DNA from: Gammaproteobacteria bacterium
GTDB taxonomy: Bacteria > Pseudomonadota > Gammaproteobacteria > Competibacterales > Competibacteraceae
Length of the DNA: 64,000 nt
Reading direction: 5' to 3'
Assembly: GCA_020846135.1 (NCBI GenBank)
Contig: JADLEK010000080.1
Coordinates: 1-64,000 of the forward strand
In this document: positions 34,436 through 47,190 of the stretch, piece by piece
Layout: every line of letters begins with the position of its first letter
Numbering within the stretch: the stretch's first letter is position 1
Translations under genes and position numbers: made by a program
Notes under the pieces: generated by a model
Seen by the model: only the letters and a program-made list of their open reading frames with translations
Database searches by the model: none
What the model was told of the DNA's origin: nothing

Positions 34436-35455
34436 TTAGTGATTTCGTAGCACGATCTTGCCCATCTGTTCCGCTGCCAGCAACCGCTGATGCGCAGCAA
34501 CCGCCTGCTCCAAAGGCAAAACCTGATCGATAATCGGCTCAATTCGGTACTCGGCGACAAAGCGCAACATCGCGGCAAATTCATCAGGCGATCCCATGGT
34601 CGATCCAACGATCCGCACCTGGCGGAAAAACAGCCGCACCAGGTCCAGCCCAGCGGGATTGCCGGTGGTTGAACCATAAACGACCAGCCGTCCGCCAGGC
34701 TTCAGTACCGAAAAACAGCCCTTGAACGCTGGCCCGCCGGTCCCATCCACCACTACATCCACCCCGCCGGTCAGTTTCGCCAACTGCTTATCCCAATCGT
34801 CGGCCCGGTAATTGACGCCGCCGGTCGCGCCCAGTTGCCGCGCCTGTTCCAGCTTGCGGTCATCGCCACTGGTGACGAAGACCTTGGCGCCCAATGCCAC
34901 TGCCCATTTCAAGGCAAAAGTCGCCACTCCGCCGCCAATCCCGGTCACCAGCACCGTCTCGCCCGGTTGCGCCGCGCCCTGGGTCATCAGCGCCCGCCAC
35001 GAAGTCAGCCCAGCCAGCGGGATCGCCGCTGCCTGTTCCCAGTTCAAATGCGCCGGTTTGGGAAACAGATGACCGGCGGGAACGCACAGGTATTCAGTGA
35101 AGGTTCCCGGATCGGGCATGCCCAGCACCCGGAAGGCCGGACTCGGAAAGCGGGGATCGGAACCCCAGTCATAGGCGGGATAAATCACCACTTCCTGACC
35201 GAGCCAATCCTGTTGCAGCAAGTCATCGGGAACATTCGGGCCGATTTTGTCCACCACCCCGGCTCCATCGGAACCGGCAGTGCAAGGCAGGTGGATGCCT
35301 GGATATTGGCCGAGGGTGATCCAGACATCGCGGCGATTCAGCGCCGAGGCGTGGAGGCGCACCCGCACCTGGCCAGGACCGGGTTCCGGGACAGCGACTT
35401 CTTCAACCTGCAACTGCTCAGGACCGCCGAGTTGGCGGAGGATGACTGCTTTCAT
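34436..35455 (-). CDS. MDR-superfamily NAD(P)-dependent oxidoreductase (quinone oxidoreductase-like)
   Basis: A 339-residue medium-chain dehydrogenase/reductase. The N-terminal GroES-like part holds SALNRRDVWITLGQYPG and the Rossmann part VLVTGIGGGVATFALKWAV (NADPH loop), followed by VDVVVDGTGGPAF. The cysteine cluster of the structural zinc is absent, as in quinone oxidoreductases and zinc-free MDRs. Substrate unknown. It stands alone on the minus strand, with the small RNA genes just downstream and the GltD-nifJ cluster divergent. The 291 bases between 35456 and 35746 hold no gene. Confidence 0.82.
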   Translation of the reverse strand: MKAVILRQLGGPEQLQVEEVAVPEPGPGQVRVRLHASALNRRDVWITLGQYPGIHLPCTAGSDGAGVVDKIGPNVPDDLLQQDWLGQEVVIYPAYDWGSDPRFPSPAFRVLGMPDPGTFTEYLCVPAGHLFPKPAHLNWEQAAAIPLAGLTSWRALMTQGAAQPGETVLVTGIGGGVATFALKWAVALGAKVFVTSGDDRKLEQARQLGATGGVNYRADDWDKQLAKLTGGVDVVVDGTGGPAFKGCFSVLKPGGRLVVYGSTTGNPAGLDLVRLFFRQVRIVGSTMGSPDEFAAMLRFVAEYRIEPIIDQVLPLEQAVAAHQRLLAAEQMGKIVLRNH

Positions 35456-35746
35456 GGACTGATTTCCTTGTGAATTGAAAGGTTGCTGCCAGAAAAGCCG
35501 GGCTGAAATTGCCGGCCATTATTCACTTCCCGCCAAAATGGTCTACGTTTAGCGGGTAAGTCTAGTTTGACCGGGTGCGCCGCGCCGGGAAGGGTTCCAA
35601 AATTAGCGCAGCGCACCACTCACAGCGTATGCCCAACGACCGGGCCGGCGGTTACCGCTCAGGCACGGCGCATACTTGAAAAACTGTATCGGGAACCCCG
35701 GCCTCCGGGCCTCCCGCCACCAGAGACGACGAAGAAGAGAAGCACG

Positions 35747-37387
35747 ATGACTGATAGCCCTATCAATATGACCCGCCCGCTGGACCTGACGCACGAGAAG
35801 CACAATGTCGGTCCGCAGCGTATCCAGCGGCCGATTTATGCCGATTTGCTCCCGACCTGCAATAACGCCTGCCCGGCGGGCGAAAATATCCAGGCCTGGC
35901 TGACCCACGCTCAGGCCGGGCGGTTCAAGGAAGCCTGGCAGAGCCTGACCGAGAACAATCCGATGCCGGCCATTCACGGGCGGGTGTGCTACCACCCCTG
36001 CGAAACCGCCTGTAATCGCGGCAAGCTGGATTCCTCGGTGAGCATCCATGCCGTCGAACGGTTTCTCGGCGATATGGCCTTGCAGGAAAACTGGCAGTTT
36101 GAAGTGACGGCTACGGCGACCGGGAAGCGGGTGCTGGTGGTCGGCGCCGGCCCCAGCGGCCTGTCCGCCGCCTACCACCTAGCCCGACTCGGCCACGAAG
36201 TCGAAATTTACGAAGCCGGACCGATGGCGGGCGGGATGATGCACTTTGGCATTCCCTCCTACCGGTTGCCCCGCGACGTGCTGGACGCCGAGATCAAGCG
36301 GATTGAAAACATGGGGGTCAAGATCGTTCTCAACCACCGCGTCGATGATCTGGTGGCCGAGAAGGAAGAAGGCGATTTCGACGCGATCTTTATTGCGGTC
36401 GGCGCCCACATCAGCAAACGCACCGACATTCCCTCACGCGACGCTGGCAAGATGCTGGATGCGATCAGCTTCCTCAAGGATGTCGAGACCGGCAACGCGC
36501 CGAAACTGGGCCGGCGGGTGGCGATTTACGGCGGCGGCAACACCGCGATGGATGCGGCCCGGGTCGCCAAGCGCCTGGGGTATGAGCCGCTGATCATCTA
36601 TCGCCGCGACCGCGCCCACATGCCCGCCCATGATTTCGAGGCGACCGAGGCGCTGGAAGAAGGGGTCAAGATTCACTGGCTGCGCACCATCAAGAACATC
36701 ACCGAGACCACCTTCACGGTGGAAATCATGGAGGTGGACGACAAGGGCCGGCCGCGTCCCACCGGGCAGTTTGAGACACTCGAAGCGGACGCGCTGATCA
36801 TGGCGCTGGGTCAGGATGTCGATACCAGCTTCATGCACAAGATGCCGGGACTGCAATTCAAGGAAGACGGGGTCGTGATCGTCAACGACCAGATGATGAC
36901 CGGCTGTCCGGGGCTATTTGCCGGCGGCGACATGGTGCCCTCCGACCGCACCGTGACCATCGGGGTCGGCCACGGCAAGAAAGCCGCCCGTAATATCGAC
37001 GCCTGGCTACGCGGCGAATCCTTCGTCAAGCCGCGCAAGCATGATCTGGCGACCTTCGACAAGCTGCACGTCTGGTATTACACCGACGCTGCCCAGCGTC
37101 CGCAAGGTCATCTCGACATCAAGGGCCGCCAGAGCAGTTTCAAGGAAGTGGTGGAAGGCCTGACCCCGAAAGAGGCGCTGTATGAGGCCAAGCGTTGCCT
37201 GTCCTGCGGCAACTGCTACGAGTGCGACGGCTGCTTCGGCGCCTGCCCGGAAGACGCTGTCATCAAGCTCGGACCCGGCAAGCGCTACCGCTATGACTAC
37301 GATCTCTGCACCGGCTGCGCGGTGTGCTTCGAGCAATGCCCCTGCCATGCCATTGAGATGATCCCGGAACCGGCGACGGCGGGCTAA
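35747..37387 (+). CDS. GltD-like NAD(P)H:ferredoxin-type oxidoreductase with C-terminal ferredoxin domain
   Basis: A 546-residue iron-sulfur flavoprotein related to the glutamate synthase small subunit. The N-terminal cysteine domain shows CNNACPAGENIQAW and CYHPCETACNRG. Next come an FAD site (VLVVGAGPSGLSAAYHLA), an NAD(P)H site (VAIYGGGNTAMDAARVA) and a second FAD contact (GLFAGGDMV). A C-terminal bis-[4Fe-4S] domain follows: CLSCGNCYECDGCFGACP and CTGCAVCFEQCPC. No glutamate synthase large subunit is present. Placed directly before nifJ (65-base gap), it most likely exchanges electrons between NAD(P)H and the ferredoxin used or made by NifJ (inference). Confidence 0.85.
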   Translation: MTDSPINMTRPLDLTHEKHNVGPQRIQRPIYADLLPTCNNACPAGENIQAWLTHAQAGRFKEAWQSLTENNPMPAIHGRVCYHPCETACNRGKLDSSVSIHAVERFLGDMALQENWQFEVTATATGKRVLVVGAGPSGLSAAYHLARLGHEVEIYEAGPMAGGMMHFGIPSYRLPRDVLDAEIKRIENMGVKIVLNHRVDDLVAEKEEGDFDAIFIAVGAHISKRTDIPSRDAGKMLDAISFLKDVETGNAPKLGRRVAIYGGGNTAMDAARVAKRLGYEPLIIYRRDRAHMPAHDFEATEALEEGVKIHWLRTIKNITETTFTVEIMEVDDKGRPRPTGQFETLEADALIMALGQDVDTSFMHKMPGLQFKEDGVVIVNDQMMTGCPGLFAGGDMVPSDRTVTIGVGHGKKAARNIDAWLRGESFVKPRKHDLATFDKLHVWYYTDAAQRPQGHLDIKGRQSSFKEVVEGLTPKEALYEAKRCLSCGNCYECDGCFGACPEDAVIKLGPGKRYRYDYDLCTGCAVCFEQCPCHAIEMIPEPATAG

Positions 37388-37452
37388 GGCGAATCAACGG
37401 ACTTTCACCGCCCGCCGTCTGCGCGGGCCAGATTAACGAAAAGAGAAGCGCA

Positions 37453-41037
<3,585 letters not shown>

Positions 41038-41044
41038 TCTAAGG

Positions 41045-41072
41045 TTAAAGGCTAAAGGCTAAAGGCTAAAGG
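41045..41072. repeat. 7-bp tandem repeat
   Basis: Four copies of YTAAAGG stand 8 bases after the nifJ stop, in the 156-base gap before the DHOD-like gene. No terminator is clear in this gap. Confidence 0.8.
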
Positions 41073-41193
41073 CAAGCGGGGCAGGTTGACGTATCCAGGT
41101 TTTTCCTGCTCCTTGACGCCTTGAGCCGGATGCTCTTGATAACCCGAACCTTTGGCGCGGAACTTTTCCTGCACACCTTTTAGGAAATGAATC

Positions 41194-42195
41194 ATGGATT
41201 TAAGAACGACTTATATGGGGATGGAACTGAAACATCCCATCGTGGCGTCATCGTCGCCGCTGGCGGGGAGCGTCGCTAATATCAAGCGTCTGGAAGATGC
41301 GGGCGCGTCGGCCGTCGTGCTGTTTTCGCTGTTCGAGGAACAGTTAAAGCACGATAGCGCGGCGATGGAACACCTGATGACCGCCGGGACCGAGAGTTTC
41401 GCCGAGTCACTGAGTTACTTCCCGGAAGTGGACGACTATACGGTCGGTCCCGATACCTATCTGGATTTGCTGCGGCGTTCGTCAGCAGCGGTGGATATTC
41501 CGGTGATTGGCAGCCTGAACGGCATTACCAACACCGGCTGGATCGAGTACGCCCAGTTGATGCAGCAGGCCGGGGCGCGCGGGATCGAGCTGAATATCTA
41601 TTACATCCCCGCCGATCTGACCACCAGTGGCCGCGAGGTCGAAGATCGTTACCTGGATATCGTCAAAGCGGTCAAGGCGGCGGTCACGGTGCCGGTGGCG
41701 GTCAAGCTCAGTCCGTTCTTCAGCGCGATTGGCTCAATGGCGAAGTCGCTGGATGACGCCGGGGCCGATGCGCTGGTGCTGTTCAATCGCTTCTATCAGC
41801 CGGATTTTGATCTGGATCGGCTGGAAGTCGCGCCGAACCTGCAACTCAGCACCCCGGATGAGATTCGCCTGCCGCTGCTATGGATCGCGGTGCTGTACGG
41901 CAAGTTACGGGCCTCGCTGGGCGCGACCCGTGGGGTGCATACCCCGATTGAAGTGGTGAAGTATCTGATGGCGGGGGCCGATGCGGTAATGACCACGTCG
42001 GCGCTGCTCAAAAATGGCGTCAATTATCTTTCAACCCTGCGCGATGGCCTGAAAACCTGGATGGAAATTCACCAGTATGAATCCGTGGCGCAGATGAAGG
42101 GGTCGATGAGCCAGCAGAATGTGGCCGATCCGACCGCCTTTGAACGGGCCAATTACATCAAGACCTTGGAAAGCTATAAGGGCAATTACGCCTGA
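41194..42195 (+). CDS. Dihydroorotate dehydrogenase-like FMN protein
   Basis: A 333-residue TIM-barrel protein of the dihydroorotate dehydrogenase family. It has LKHPIVASSSPLAGSVANIK, ARGIELNIYYIPAD, VAVKLSPFFSAI, and the phosphate-binding end AGADAVMTTSALLKNG. The residues around the usual catalytic Cys/Ser of PyrD are not clearly conserved, and such proteins usually accompany PFOR rather than pyrimidine genes. I infer an FMN-dependent redox role with NifJ rather than pyrimidine synthesis. The start follows AGGA; a strong terminator follows the stop. Confidence 0.8.
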   Translation: MDLRTTYMGMELKHPIVASSSPLAGSVANIKRLEDAGASAVVLFSLFEEQLKHDSAAMEHLMTAGTESFAESLSYFPEVDDYTVGPDTYLDLLRRSSAAVDIPVIGSLNGITNTGWIEYAQLMQQAGARGIELNIYYIPADLTTSGREVEDRYLDIVKAVKAAVTVPVAVKLSPFFSAIGSMAKSLDDAGADALVLFNRFYQPDFDLDRLEVAPNLQLSTPDEIRLPLLWIAVLYGKLRASLGATRGVHTPIEVVKYLMAGADAVMTTSALLKNGVNYLSTLRDGLKTWMEIHQYESVAQMKGSMSQQNVADPTAFERANYIKTLESYKGNYA

Positions 42196-42250
42196 TCCGG
42201 TAACCGCGCAGTCAGTTTGATTGACCTCGGTTATTCGCTTGGAGGTCTTC

Positions 42251-42280
42251 AGGGGATCGCAGGGAGCGGTCCCCTTTTTT
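42251..42280 (+). terminator. Rho-independent terminator of the GltD-nifJ-DHOD cluster
   Basis: GGGGATCGC pairs with GCGGTCCCC (one G-T pair) around AGGGA, followed by six T, 57 bases after the DHOD-like stop. Confidence 0.88.
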
Positions 42281-42447
42281 ATTGAACTTCGGCGGGCAGC
42301 CACAGGCTTTTGCCAAACCAGCGCGGGCGCAGGAACAGTAACTGGCTACCCATCTCCTCGATCAATGGAATCTGGTCGGTGCGATCCACATAGAAATAGC
42401 CGCTGGCGCGAATTTTGTGAATCGGCAATACCGTAGGGAAAGCGCAT
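42279..42447 (-). pseudogene. N-terminal fragment of an AAA-ATPase-like (DUF1703-type) gene
   Basis: Behind a good ribosome site (AAGGAG) an ATG at 42447 begins MRFPYGIAD. After one frameshift the sequence continues KIRASGYFYVDRTDQIPLIE, LLFLRPRWFGKSLW and stops at 42281-42279. These are the first 55 or so residues of the AAA-ATPase-like family (PF09820), including the P-loop region LRPRRFGKS, here with Trp for Arg. The rest of the gene is gone, replaced by the terminator of the opposite gene. Confidence 0.65.
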
Positions 42448-42525
42448 GATTTATCTCCTTAAGGCGATTTCCTGAGATGAAGTTCCCCCTTTAGCAACAA
42501 CCGACCGCCCAACCGCCCCCTCGCA

Positions 42526-42558
42526 GAGCCTGGCGTACGGAATGACCGCACCAGGCTC
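42526..42558 (-). mobile_element. Group II intron domain V remnant
   Basis: The minus strand reads GAGCCTGG...CCAGGCTC over 33 bases. The outer arms pair perfectly over eight bases. An inner helix TGCGG/CCGTA with a short loop sits on top, and a two-base bulge (CG) lies on the 3' side, the characteristic shape of group II intron domain V. It is preceded by TTTGAA and followed by TGCGAGGGGG, as in bacterial introns. No intron-encoded reverse transcriptase is recognisable in 42559-42787, so this is only a 3' fragment. Confidence 0.5.
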
Positions 42559-42645
42559 TTCAAAATCGCTTGCTTCGCACACGACTTTGAGCGCAGCACC
42601 CAGGGTTGTCGGGCGCCCCTAGCAGAGTGCAATCATTGACAAAAG

Positions 42646-42681
42646 GTGATACCCGAGAAAGTGAACCAACGCGGGTATCAC
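42646..42681. repeat. Inverted repeat GTGATACCCG/CGGGTATCAC
   Basis: Perfect ten-base arms separated by 16 bases in the gene-free stretch before the DUF6763 gene. There is no T run, so it is not an obvious terminator. Its function is unknown. Confidence 0.6.
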
Positions 42682-42702
42682 AAGATTTGAAAGCCTGGAA
42701 AA

Positions 42703-42735
42703 TTTTCCGTGTGTTTCCGTATGGTTCCGTGGCTG
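42703..42735. repeat. Half copy of the palindromic element at 52842-52918
   Basis: TTTTCCGTGTGTTTCCGTATGGTTCCGTGGCT-like sequence resembles the right arm of the longer element near lpd. The left arm is missing. It lies among other debris between the group II intron remnant and the DUF6763 gene. Confidence 0.4.
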
Positions 42736-42743
42736 GCTTCTGG

Positions 42744-42772
42744 AATGACCATCGACGCTCGGTATGGTCATT
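42744..42772. repeat. Inverted repeat AATGACCAT/ATGGTCATT
   Basis: Perfect nine-base arms around eleven bases, just beyond the 3' end of the minus-strand DUF6763 gene. It could stabilise that transcript's end, though it lacks a T run. Confidence 0.5.
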
Positions 42773-42787
42773 TAATGAAATCGCCGC

Positions 42788-43102
42788 TCAGTCCTCATCC
42801 CGGTCGGCTAGCAGATCGTCCTCATCGCTGAATTCCTTATCCTCCTCTTCTTCGTCGTCTGCTTCGTCTTCATCCAGATCGTCGGCCTTGATCACATCGA
42901 ACGGCCCGGATTCGTCTTCCGGGGTTTCAATGGATTCAATTGCCAAGTCGTACCAGTCATCCAGATCCAGTTCTTCAATCTCGCCGTCGAAATACTGGAT
43001 TTCGATGGTATGGGCGTCCTCATCCAAGGCCACTACCTCGAAATCGTTGCCGGTTTCCTGATTGCGGTACCAATTGCCGATGATGGGATCCACATCACTC
43101 AT
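42788..43102 (-). CDS. DUF6763-family acidic protein
   Basis: A 104-residue very acidic protein. The conserved first 65 residues read IGNWYRNQETGNDFEVVALD, TIEIQYFDGEIEELDLDDWY and ESGPFDVI, the DUF6763 pattern known from gammaproteobacteria. The tail is almost all Asp and Glu. No function is known; it has no membrane segment or signal. It is a single gene downstream of acs on the same strand, separated by the acs terminator. Confidence 0.75.
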   Translation of the reverse strand: MSDVDPIIGNWYRNQETGNDFEVVALDEDAHTIEIQYFDGEIEELDLDDWYDLAIESIETPEDESGPFDVIKADDLDEDEADDEEEEDKEFSDEDDLLADRDED

Positions 43103-43210
43103 GACTGATCTCCTGCTTTGGATAGGGGGCGGGCTTCCTAGTCATTTTGACCAATATCCCTGACTCAATTCAACCTGAATCGCAGAAATTCAGGTTGACC
43201 GCGAACAATA

Positions 43211-43246
43211 AAAAAACCCGGCTACCTTACAAAAGGCAGCCGGGTT
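43211..43246 (-). terminator. Rho-independent terminator of acs
   Basis: Minus strand: AACCCGGCTGCCTT pairs with AAGGTAGCCGGGTT around TTGT and runs into seven T. It lies 13 bases after the acs stop. Confidence 0.9.
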
Positions 43247-43258
43247 ATCCCGCTCCGG

Positions 43259-45196
43259 TTATTTAGTGGCGCGGTTATCGACCAGATCGGTCACCACGTT
43301 TGGATCGGCCAAGGTCGAGGTATCGCCCAGCGCATCGACTTCGTTGGCGGCGATCTTGCGCAGAATGCGGCGCATGATCTTGCCGGAACGGGTCTTGGGC
43401 AGACCGGGCGCCCATTGCAGCGCATCGGGCGAGGCAATCGGGCCGATTTCCTTGCGGACGTGGGCGATCAGCTCCTTGCGCAGCTCCTCGGTGGGTTCGA
43501 CGCCGACTTTCAGGGTGACATAGGCATAGATGCCCTGACCCTTGATGTCGTGCGGGAAACCGACCACCGCCGCCTCAGCGACCGCCGGATGCAGCACCAG
43601 CGCCGATTCGACTTCCGCCGTTCCCATCCGGTGCCCGGAGACGTTGATTACGTCATCCACCCGCCCGGTGATCCAGTAGTAACCATCCTCGTCGCGGCGC
43701 GCGCCGTCACCAGTGAAATACAGACCCTTGTACATCGAGAAATAGGTGTCGATGAAGCGCTGATGATCGCCGTACACGGTCCGCATGATCCCCGGCCACG
43801 GGCGGGTAATCACCAGATTGCCATCGGTGGCGCCTTCCAGGAACTGGCCTTCGGCATCTACCATCGCTGGGCAGACCCCGAAGAACGGCCGGGTGGCCGA
43901 ACCGGGTTTCAGCGCAGTCGCGCCGGGCAGCGGGGTGATGAGAATGCCGCCTGTTTCGGTCTGCCACCAGGTATCCACAATCGGGCAACGGTCATCGCCG
44001 ACATGGTGGTAGTACCACTCCCACGCTTCCGGGTTGATCGGCTCGCCGACCGAACCCAGCAACCGCAGGCTCTTGCGGGAGGTACGCTTGACCGGCTCTT
44101 CGCCCTCGCGCATCAGTGAGCGAATCGCGGTCGGGGCGGTGTAGAAAATGTTGACCTGATGCTTGTCCACCACTTCCCAGAACCGGCTGACGTTCGGGTA
44201 GGTGGGGATGCCTTCGAACATCAGCGTCGTTGCGCCGTTGGTCAGCGGGCCATAGACGATGTAGCTGTGGCCGGTGACCCAGCCCACGTCGGCAGTACAC
44301 CAGTAGATGTCGCCATCGTGATAATCAAAGATGTACTTGTGGGTGATCGCAGTGTGCAGCAGATAACCGCCGGTGGTGTGCAATACCCCCTTGGGCTTGC
44401 CGGTGGAGCCGGAGGTATAGAGGATAAACAGCGGGTCTTCGGCGCCCATGTGTTCCGGCGGGCAGTCAGCGGAAGCCTTCGCCATCAGTTCGTGATACCA
44501 GACATCACGGCCTTCCTGCCAGGCGACGTTGCCGCCGGTGCGCTTGACCACCACGGTGTTCTTGACCGTGGGCGTGCTGAGCAGGGCCTTGTCGATATTG
44601 GCTTTCATCGGCACCTTGCGCCCGCCGCGCATCCCCTCGTCAGAGGTGATGACCAGATTGCAGGTGGCGTCGATGATCCGGTCCTTGAGCGAATCCGGCG
44701 AGAAGCCGCCGAACACGATGGAATGCACCGCGCCGATCCGGGTGCAAGCCAGCATCGCGACCGCCGTTTCAGGAATCATCGGCATATAAATGCAAATCCG
44801 GTCGCCTTTCTTGATGCCGAGGTCCTTGAGGACGTTGGCGAACTTGCAGACATCCTGATGCAGCTCCCGGTAGGTAACCTTTCGATCTTCATTCGGGCTG
44901 TCGCCTTCCCAAATGATCGCCACCTGATCACCGCGCTGCTCCAGATGCCGATCCAGGCAGTTGTAGCTGACATTCAGGGTCGCGCCGTCAAACCAGCGGA
45001 TATGGCCTTTGGTGAAATCCCAGTCCAGCACCTTGTCCCAGGGCTTGAACCAGGTTACGAACTGCTGCGCCTGCTCCGCCCAGAAACCTTCCGGGTCGTC
45101 CACCGACTGTTTATACATCGCCTGATATTTGGCATCGTTGATCCAGGCGTGGGCGGCGACTTCGGCGGGGACGGGATACAGCTTGACATCGGACAT
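43259..45196 (-). CDS. acs: Acetyl-CoA synthetase
   Basis: A 645-residue AMP-forming acetyl-CoA synthetase of the E. coli Acs type (652). Motifs: [19 protein letters not shown] (ATP loop), [37 protein letters not shown], and [17 protein letters not shown] with the lysine that Pat acetylates. It activates acetate to acetyl-CoA through acetyl-AMP. It is transcribed alone on the minus strand with its own terminator. The window thus carries two Acs enzymes of different length, plus Pat, aceA and aceB, a coherent acetate-assimilation set. Confidence 0.96.
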   Translation of the reverse strand: MSDVKLYPVPAEVAAHAWINDAKYQAMYKQSVDDPEGFWAEQAQQFVTWFKPWDKVLDWDFTKGHIRWFDGATLNVSYNCLDRHLEQRGDQVAIIWEGDSPNEDRKVTYRELHQDVCKFANVLKDLGIKKGDRICIYMPMIPETAVAMLACTRIGAVHSIVFGGFSPDSLKDRIIDATCNLVITSDEGMRGGRKVPMKANIDKALLSTPTVKNTVVVKRTGGNVAWQEGRDVWYHELMAKASADCPPEHMGAEDPLFILYTSGSTGKPKGVLHTTGGYLLHTAITHKYIFDYHDGDIYWCTADVGWVTGHSYIVYGPLTNGATTLMFEGIPTYPNVSRFWEVVDKHQVNIFYTAPTAIRSLMREGEEPVKRTSRKSLRLLGSVGEPINPEAWEWYYHHVGDDRCPIVDTWWQTETGGILITPLPGATALKPGSATRPFFGVCPAMVDAEGQFLEGATDGNLVITRPWPGIMRTVYGDHQRFIDTYFSMYKGLYFTGDGARRDEDGYYWITGRVDDVINVSGHRMGTAEVESALVLHPAVAEAAVVGFPHDIKGQGIYAYVTLKVGVEPTEELRKELIAHVRKEIGPIASPDALQWAPGLPKTRSGKIMRRILRKIAANEVDALGDTSTLADPNVVTDLVDNRATK

Positions 45197-45373
45197 GAGG
45201 GTGTTTCTCCTTTGGTGAAAGGGTCGTTGTGCTGTTTACAACCGGATGAGGCGAGTCGTTGCGGGTCTTTCGCGTCCATCCGGTTCAAGCATTTTTATTC
45301 TAGTCTACGGTTGAACAGTTTGAGTCAACTGATTGGGAGCCAGATTAGCAATCTTCATATCATGGCGCCGAGA

Positions 45374-45577
45374 TCAGGCATCAGGATCAATGCCCGCCTG
45401 CTTCAGCAAGGCTAACAGGCGTTCCTTCTCGGCCCGTTCCCGCTCGATTGCGCGTTCCATATCCTGCAGTTCTTCCAACACCTCGTCCTCCAATTCTATC
45501 GCATCGGCAATCTCCGGTTCCGCCACTGCCCGTTGCAGGCGCCGCAACAGCGGCGTGACCGGACGGTAGGGACGCTG
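45374..45577 (-). pseudogene. C-terminal fragment of an unidentified coiled-coil gene
   Basis: A minus-strand frame reads RPYRPVTPLLRRLQRAV, then an acidic/charged helix (ELEDEVLEELQDMERAIERE) and LLALLKQAGIDPDA before a stop at 45376-45374. This looks like the end of one of the mobile-nuclease-associated proteins that finish in RERAEKERLLALL. It has no start of its own and overlaps the last 27 codons of gluQ in another frame. It is probably a fragment joined to gluQ by a rearrangement. Confidence 0.45.
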
Positions 45578-46443
45578 GCCACCCCCCAGTGAGCCAGCGC
45601 CCAGGCAACGATTTCAACAGCGGGCGCATGCGCCAGTTCCGGCAGCGGCGATTGCCCCAAAAAGCGCAGTGCGCTCCACAGGGTGGGACCAGGATCATTC
45701 TCATCGAGCGATTTCGCTCCGGTTTGCTTGCTGAGCTTGTCGCCATACCGATCAACGGCAATGGGCAGATGGGCATATTCCGGGGTGGCAACGCCAAGCA
45801 GTCGCTGCACATAAATCTGCCGGGCGGTGGAATCAAGCAGATCGCTGCCGCGCACCACTTGGGTGATGCCCTGATCAGCGTCATCCACCACGACCGCTAA
45901 TTGATAGACAAAGCAACCATCGGCGCGGCGGATCACAAAATCGCCGACTTCGGTTTCCAGGCATTGCCGGTAGTCGCCCTGAATGGCGTCGTGGAAAGTC
46001 AGCGGCGCATCATCAACCCGCAGCCGGATGGCCTGGGGACGGTCGGGATCGCGAACACCGGATCGACAATGGCCGAGATAGATTGGACTGCCGTCGTGGG
46101 CGCGGGGCTGAGTCGCCAGTTCCCGCCGGGTGCAGGTACACGGATAGGCCAGCCCGAGGTGCAGCAACCGATCCAGCGCCGCCTGATAGGCTTCGGTTCG
46201 CCGGCTTTGGTATAGAACCGGTCCATCCCAGGTCAGTCCACAGCGTTCCAGTACCCGAAAAATGGCGTCCGCTGCGCCAGGAACGGTGCGAGGCCTGTCC
46301 ACATCTTCAATCCGCACCAACCACTCGCCGCCCTGGCAACGGGCCTCCAGAAAGCTGCCGAGCGCGGCGATCAGCGAACCAAAATGCAGCGGCCCGGTGG
46401 GGGAGGGCGCAAACCGGCCGCGCACTGCCGGCGATTTCGCCAT
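45496..46443 (-). CDS. gluQ: Glutamyl-Q tRNA(Asp) synthetase
   Basis: A 315-residue truncated GluRS paralogue that attaches glutamate to queuosine in tRNA(Asp). The class I HIGH-like motif is FAPSPTGPLHFGSL and the KMSKS-like motif GDKLSKQ. The four-cysteine zinc site (PCTCTRREL...C) is present. The anticodon-binding domain is absent, as in the family. The tail after WALAHWGVASVPTVRS (SRRCCGACNGQWRNRR) looks unlike GluQ and is read from DNA that also encodes another protein fragment. dksA lies upstream, the usual dksA-gluQ pair. Confidence 0.9.
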   Translation of the reverse strand: MAKSPAVRGRFAPSPTGPLHFGSLIAALGSFLEARCQGGEWLVRIEDVDRPRTVPGAADAIFRVLERCGLTWDGPVLYQSRRTEAYQAALDRLLHLGLAYPCTCTRRELATQPRAHDGSPIYLGHCRSGVRDPDRPQAIRLRVDDAPLTFHDAIQGDYRQCLETEVGDFVIRRADGCFVYQLAVVVDDADQGITQVVRGSDLLDSTARQIYVQRLLGVATPEYAHLPIAVDRYGDKLSKQTGAKSLDENDPGPTLWSALRFLGQSPLPELAHAPAVEIVAWALAHWGVASVPTVRSRRCCGACNGQWRNRRLPMR

Positions 46444-46455
46444 ATGGGCCGGGAT

Positions 46456-46881
46456 TCAGCCCTGTTTTTCGCGGATCTCTTCCAGCATCTTGCAATCAAT
46501 ACACAGAGTAGCGGTTGGCCGGGCCTGCATTCGCGGCAAGCCGATTTCCACCCCGCACCCCTCGCAATAGCCATAATCGCCACTATCGATCTGCGCCAGC
46601 GACTCGCTGATCTTCTTGAGCAATTTGCGCTCCCGGTCGCGGGTCCGTAGCTCCAGGCTGAATTCCTCTTCCTGGGTGGCACGGTCGTTCGGATCAGGAA
46701 AGGCAGTGGATTCATCCTGCATGTGATTGACCGTGCGGCTCACCTCATCGATCAATTCCTGTTTCCAGTCCAGCAACGCCTTGCGGAAGTAGGCTCGCTG
46801 GGCATCGCTCATATAGGCTTCATCTTCAGCGGGCTGATAGCTAGTAGGCGCCGCCGGCGCAAGCGGGTGGGTGGAAGCCAT
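46456..46881 (-). CDS. dksA: RNA polymerase-binding transcription factor DksA
   Basis: A 141-residue DksA. The coiled coil carries DPNDRATQEEEFSLELRTRD with the acidic tip used in the RNA polymerase secondary channel, and a four-cysteine zinc finger follows (CEGCG ... CIDC). With ppGpp it adjusts rRNA and amino-acid promoters. The start at 46881 (MASTHP) has GAGGGA eight bases upstream; an ATG at 46899 is also in frame. gluQ follows 12 bases downstream. sucA is divergent. Confidence 0.94.
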   Translation of the reverse strand: MASTHPLAPAAPTSYQPAEDEAYMSDAQRAYFRKALLDWKQELIDEVSRTVNHMQDESTAFPDPNDRATQEEEFSLELRTRDRERKLLKKISESLAQIDSGDYGYCEGCGVEIGLPRMQARPTATLCIDCKMLEEIREKQG

Positions 46882-47043
46882 CGCGATTCCCTCGTGCATG
46901 GAGTCAAGTTTTAAGCGGCGGAATCCGTGATTGCTCCATCCGCCACAGTGCTGACATCGGCATTGGACGATGTCATTAGGGAAAATGTACAGCAGCCCGA
47001 TGCGCATGGCAAAAACCGGTTCGGAATAAACCCTGAACGCAGG

Positions 47044-47072
47044 TTTATCCGTACCCGTGCTGTCGCTATAAT
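47044..47072 (+). promoter_or_regulatory. Sigma-70 promoter candidate of sucA
   Basis: A perfect TATAAT at 47067-47072, with only a weak -35 (TTTATC at 47044). Transcription would begin near 47079, leaving a leader of about 110 bases before sucA. Nothing else is recognisable in 46923-47190. Confidence 0.5.
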
Positions 47073-47190
47073 TTCACGGCGACTTCTCCAAAAGCATCGG
47101 CGCTTATCCGTCTGCGCTATCCCCAAGACCGCTGCCCCGTCGGGCAGGCTTTCATCAGCGCCTCCCCAAACCCCGTGAGTCGATAATTGA

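Noticed and set aside
41194-42195. Assignment of the DHOD-like gene as pyrD
   Set aside because: Family fold fits, but the location behind nifJ and the lack of a clear PyrD catalytic motif argue against a pyrimidine role.
44159-45415. 418-codon plus-strand open frame opposite acs
   Set aside because: The minus strand holds the full Acs sequence; the plus frame has no recognisable domain.
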